Assembly: GCA_902493335.1 (NCBI GenBank)
Contig: CABUPJ010000058.1
Span: 1 to 15,690 of the forward strand
Reading direction: 5' to 3'
DNA: 15,690 nt
Source: an uncultured Porphyromonadaceae bacterium
Lineage (GTDB): Bacteria > Bacteroidota > Bacteroidia > Bacteroidales > Muribaculaceae
In this document: positions 14,680-15,690 of the stretch, in pieces
Numbering within the stretch: position 1 is the first letter of the stretch
Layout of the letters: every line of letters starts with the position of its first letter
Notes under the pieces: model-generated
Databases searched by the model: none
Told to the model about the DNA's origin: nothing
What the model saw: the letters and a program-made list of their open reading frames with translations, nothing else
Program-made: the position numbers and the translations under genes

Positions 14680-15060
14680 ATGGCAAGAACCAAACAACAG
14701 ACTCTGACAGAAAAAGAAGCCCCACTTATGAAAATGCTTTGGGAGCACGGCCCACTGTTCGTGCGCGAGATGGTCGAATTATACCCCGACCCCAAGCCTC
14801 ATTTCAATACAGTCGCCACAACCGTCAGAATCATGGAAGAAAAGGGCTATGTCGGTCATGAAGTGCTCGGCTCGTCACACAGGTTCTACGCAATAGCCAG
14901 CAAAGACGACTTCTGCCGCCGCACGCTCGCCGGGGTCATCCGCGACTATTTCGACAACAGCTACCGCAGCGTCGTCTCATCGCTCGTCAAAGACGAAAAG
15001 CTCTCTGTCGACGACCTCCGCGAAATAATCGCCATGATTGAAAAAGGGGAAAAGAAATAA
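14680..15060 (+). CDS. BlaI/MecI/CopY-family transcriptional repressor
   Basis: The product is 126 aa. Residues 8-75 form a winged-helix domain (TLTEKEAPLMKMLWEHGPLFVREMVELY; TVATTVRIMEEKGYVGHE as recognition helix and turn). The C-terminal dimerisation region contains the FCRRTLAGVIRDYF and SLVKDEKLSVDDLREI helices characteristic of BlaI/MecI. Family members repress genes until a BlaR1/MecR1-type membrane protease cleaves them. The ATG at 14680 is chosen over a TTG at 14653, because that codon lies inside the -7 box. The M56/BlaR1 partner that normally follows is not present in the next 370 bases. Confidence 0.92.
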   Translation: MARTKQQTLTEKEAPLMKMLWEHGPLFVREMVELYPDPKPHFNTVATTVRIMEEKGYVGHEVLGSSHRFYAIASKDDFCRRTLAGVIRDYFDNSYRSVVSSLVKDEKLSVDDLREIIAMIEKGEKK

Positions 15061-15135
15061 TAGCAAAAAATCAGACGATTATGCGGCCGCGAGCTCGAGG
15101 CGCACGCTAATAGCATAGCCAGCAGAGGTTTAGGC

Positions 15136-15155
15136 GGCTGCGCCATGGCACAGCC
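15136..15155 (-). repeat. Near-perfect palindrome around CCATGG
   Basis: The two ten-base halves are complementary except for one position (C15141 against A15150), which becomes a G-U pair if transcribed from the minus strand. It may form a short GC hairpin. Confidence 0.6.
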
Positions 15156-15182
15156 CTACAATTTTGTGATTTTTTGTAACAA

Positions 15183-15207
15183 CGATGTCAATGTTCTTTT
15201 GACATCG
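15183..15207 (-). terminator. 9-bp hairpin, possible minus-strand terminator
   Basis: CGATGTCAA (15183-15191) is complementary to TTGACATCG (15199-15207), with a 7-base loop. On the minus strand it is followed by TTGTTA, a poor T tract. It lies just past the long stem 15216-15411 in that direction and could end a transcript from there. Confidence 0.45.
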
Positions 15208-15215
15208 ATTTGGTG

Positions 15216-15411
15216 AGAGTCGGTTCTGCAATAATCATTTTACGACAGGGAGGTAAACCATAAATCAGAGTTATCCATTTATCGGTCATTTGCCGGCGCT
15301 TTTATCATCGCTCTTCGGTCACTATGGAACCCCATAGCTCCCTCATCGCAATGGTAAAATCACTCGACAACTGACCGCCCTGACGCAAACAATCATCACA
15401 GAACCGACTCT
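15216..15411 (-). ncRNA. Candidate structured RNA or inverted-repeat element
   Basis: AGAGTCGGTTCTG (15216-15228) is the exact reverse complement of 15399-15411, and pairing continues inward to 15254/15374. Of the 25 further positions, 17 are Watson-Crick, six are A/C oppositions (G-U pairs on the minus strand), two mismatch, and one base is bulged. The 119-base interior holds hairpin CTATGG (15322-15327)/CCATAG (15332-15337). It could be a ncRNA, a folded 3' UTR or a small non-autonomous element. I recognise no known family. Confidence 0.4.
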
Positions 15412-15433
15412 TTTTACGCGGGGATGTCTGCCG

Positions 15434-15690
15434 CTAAAGTGGTCGTGGATGGGGTGGTAAGAGTCCGGAGCTTGTCGTTTCATCACAAGGGCTGAAGCCC
15501 TTGTTCCATAGGCTTCGCTCGATTTTGAGTGGGATAATGATTGGAACCGTCGGGTCAGGCTTCTTTATCGGTACGTCGGGAGGGGCGAGCGAGGGGTCGG
15601 TGTATTCCTTCAGGCCGGGCCAGCGGTAGAGATAAGGGATGTCGGCGCGGGCATGGAGTATCAGAAGACTGTTGGGGTTGCTGCTGATGA
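15434..15690 (-). CDS. C-terminal end of an unrecognised protein (5' end outside window)
   Basis: On the minus strand an open frame enters from the right edge and ends at the TAG at 15434-15436, giving 84 visible residues. The first ~58 look like real protein (NSLLILHARADIPYLYRWPGL; DVPIKKPDPTVPIIIPLKIE), with codon choice like the neighbours. The last ~26 (from WNKGFSPCDE) are encoded by a REP-like hairpin and low-conservation sequence, and may be a readthrough tail. I cannot name the family. The other two minus frames contain stops. No start is visible. Confidence 0.5.
   Translation of the reverse strand, partial: ISSNPNSLLILHARADIPYLYRWPGLKEYTDPSLAPPDVPIKKPDPTVPIIIPLKIERSLWNKGFSPCDETTSSGLLPPHPRPL
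15485..15504. repeat. REP-like palindrome inside the 3' end of the edge gene
   Basis: ACAAGGGC (15485-15492) and GCCCTTGT (15497-15504) flank the four-base loop TGAA. A GGGCTGAAGCCC core is typical of dispersed extragenic palindromes. Here it encodes NKGFSPC on the minus strand. Confidence 0.6.

Larger units (their letters stand above)
15061..15433. other. Gene-free, hairpin-rich interval
   Basis: No convincing gene is visible in these 373 bases. They hold a run of restriction-type palindromes (15083-15099), a 20-base near-palindrome (15136-15155), a 9-bp hairpin (15183-15207) and a long imperfect stem (15216-15411). Base pairing is better when read on the minus strand, so a structured RNA or the folded 3' UTR of the minus-strand gene at the right edge is likelier than a plus-strand product. 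Confidence 0.6.

Noticed and set aside
15183..15411. Retron or group II intron RNA
   Set aside because: The inverted repeat recalls a retron, but no reverse transcriptase or intron domain V motif is visible, and the adjacent edge gene shows no RT motif.
15216..15411. Complete MITE-type transposable element
   Set aside because: The ends form an inverted repeat, but I find no matching target-site duplication (left flank TGGTG, right flank TTTTT). It stays possible only if other copies exist.

Overview
The window looks like chromosomal DNA of a Bacteroidales gut bacterium, most plausibly a Muribaculaceae-type lineage. This is inferred from: a fused SecDF; a surface protein ending in a type-IX-secretion-like C-terminal tail; rubrerythrin and polyferredoxin genes of anaerobic type; lack of clear Shine-Dalgarno sequences; and several promoters of the Bacteroidetes form TTTG-N19/20-TAnnTTTG. 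The DNA is fairly GC-rich in genes and strongly AT-rich between them.

Layout, left to right. (1) 1-1940: the 3' part of a large surface/secreted GLUG-repeat protein, built of a nearly perfect 870-bp (290-aa) tandem repeat, followed by a terminator. (2) 1941-2574: intergenic DNA with two related hairpins, tRNA-Pro(CGG) on the minus strand, and the secDF promoter. (3) 2575-5445: secDF. It converges with rubrerythrin (5549-6139, minus) over a shared hairpin. (4) 6260-9040: an apparent operon of a membrane polyferredoxin (NapH-like plus NapG-like parts), thyA and folA. The tail of folA runs into an antisense tRNA-Arg(CCT). (5) 9099-9162: two back-to-back consensus promoters serve tRNA-Arg (minus) and a second operon (plus). 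(6) 9188-13462: a MalY/PatB-type PLP enzyme, aroA, a small membrane-anchored protein with a CCxxHxxC cluster, and a metal-ABC-permease ORF fused in frame to a lipoprotein-type thioredoxin domain. The genes are separated by 4 nt, a 4-nt overlap, and 0 nt. (7) 13508-14535: a consensus promoter with two matching palindromes drives a membrane protein and a winged-helix regulator. (8) 14624-15060: a BlaI/MecI-type repressor with its own promoter and dyads, but no BlaR1-like partner visible. (9) 15061-15690: a hairpin-rich intergenic region, then the C-terminal end of an unrecognised minus-strand gene whose last codons include a REP-like hairpin.

Most genes are housekeeping: protein export, thymidylate/folate synthesis, the shikimate pathway, and oxidative defence. 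The most interesting points are the permease-thioredoxin ORF with a complete lipoprotein signal peptide in its middle; the long imperfect stem at 15216-15411, whose wobble pattern favours a minus-strand structured RNA; the folA/tRNA-Arg overlap; the paired operators before the membrane protein/regulator pair; and the repeat homogenisation in the surface protein. I see no CRISPR array, insertion sequence with a transposase, or obvious defence system.
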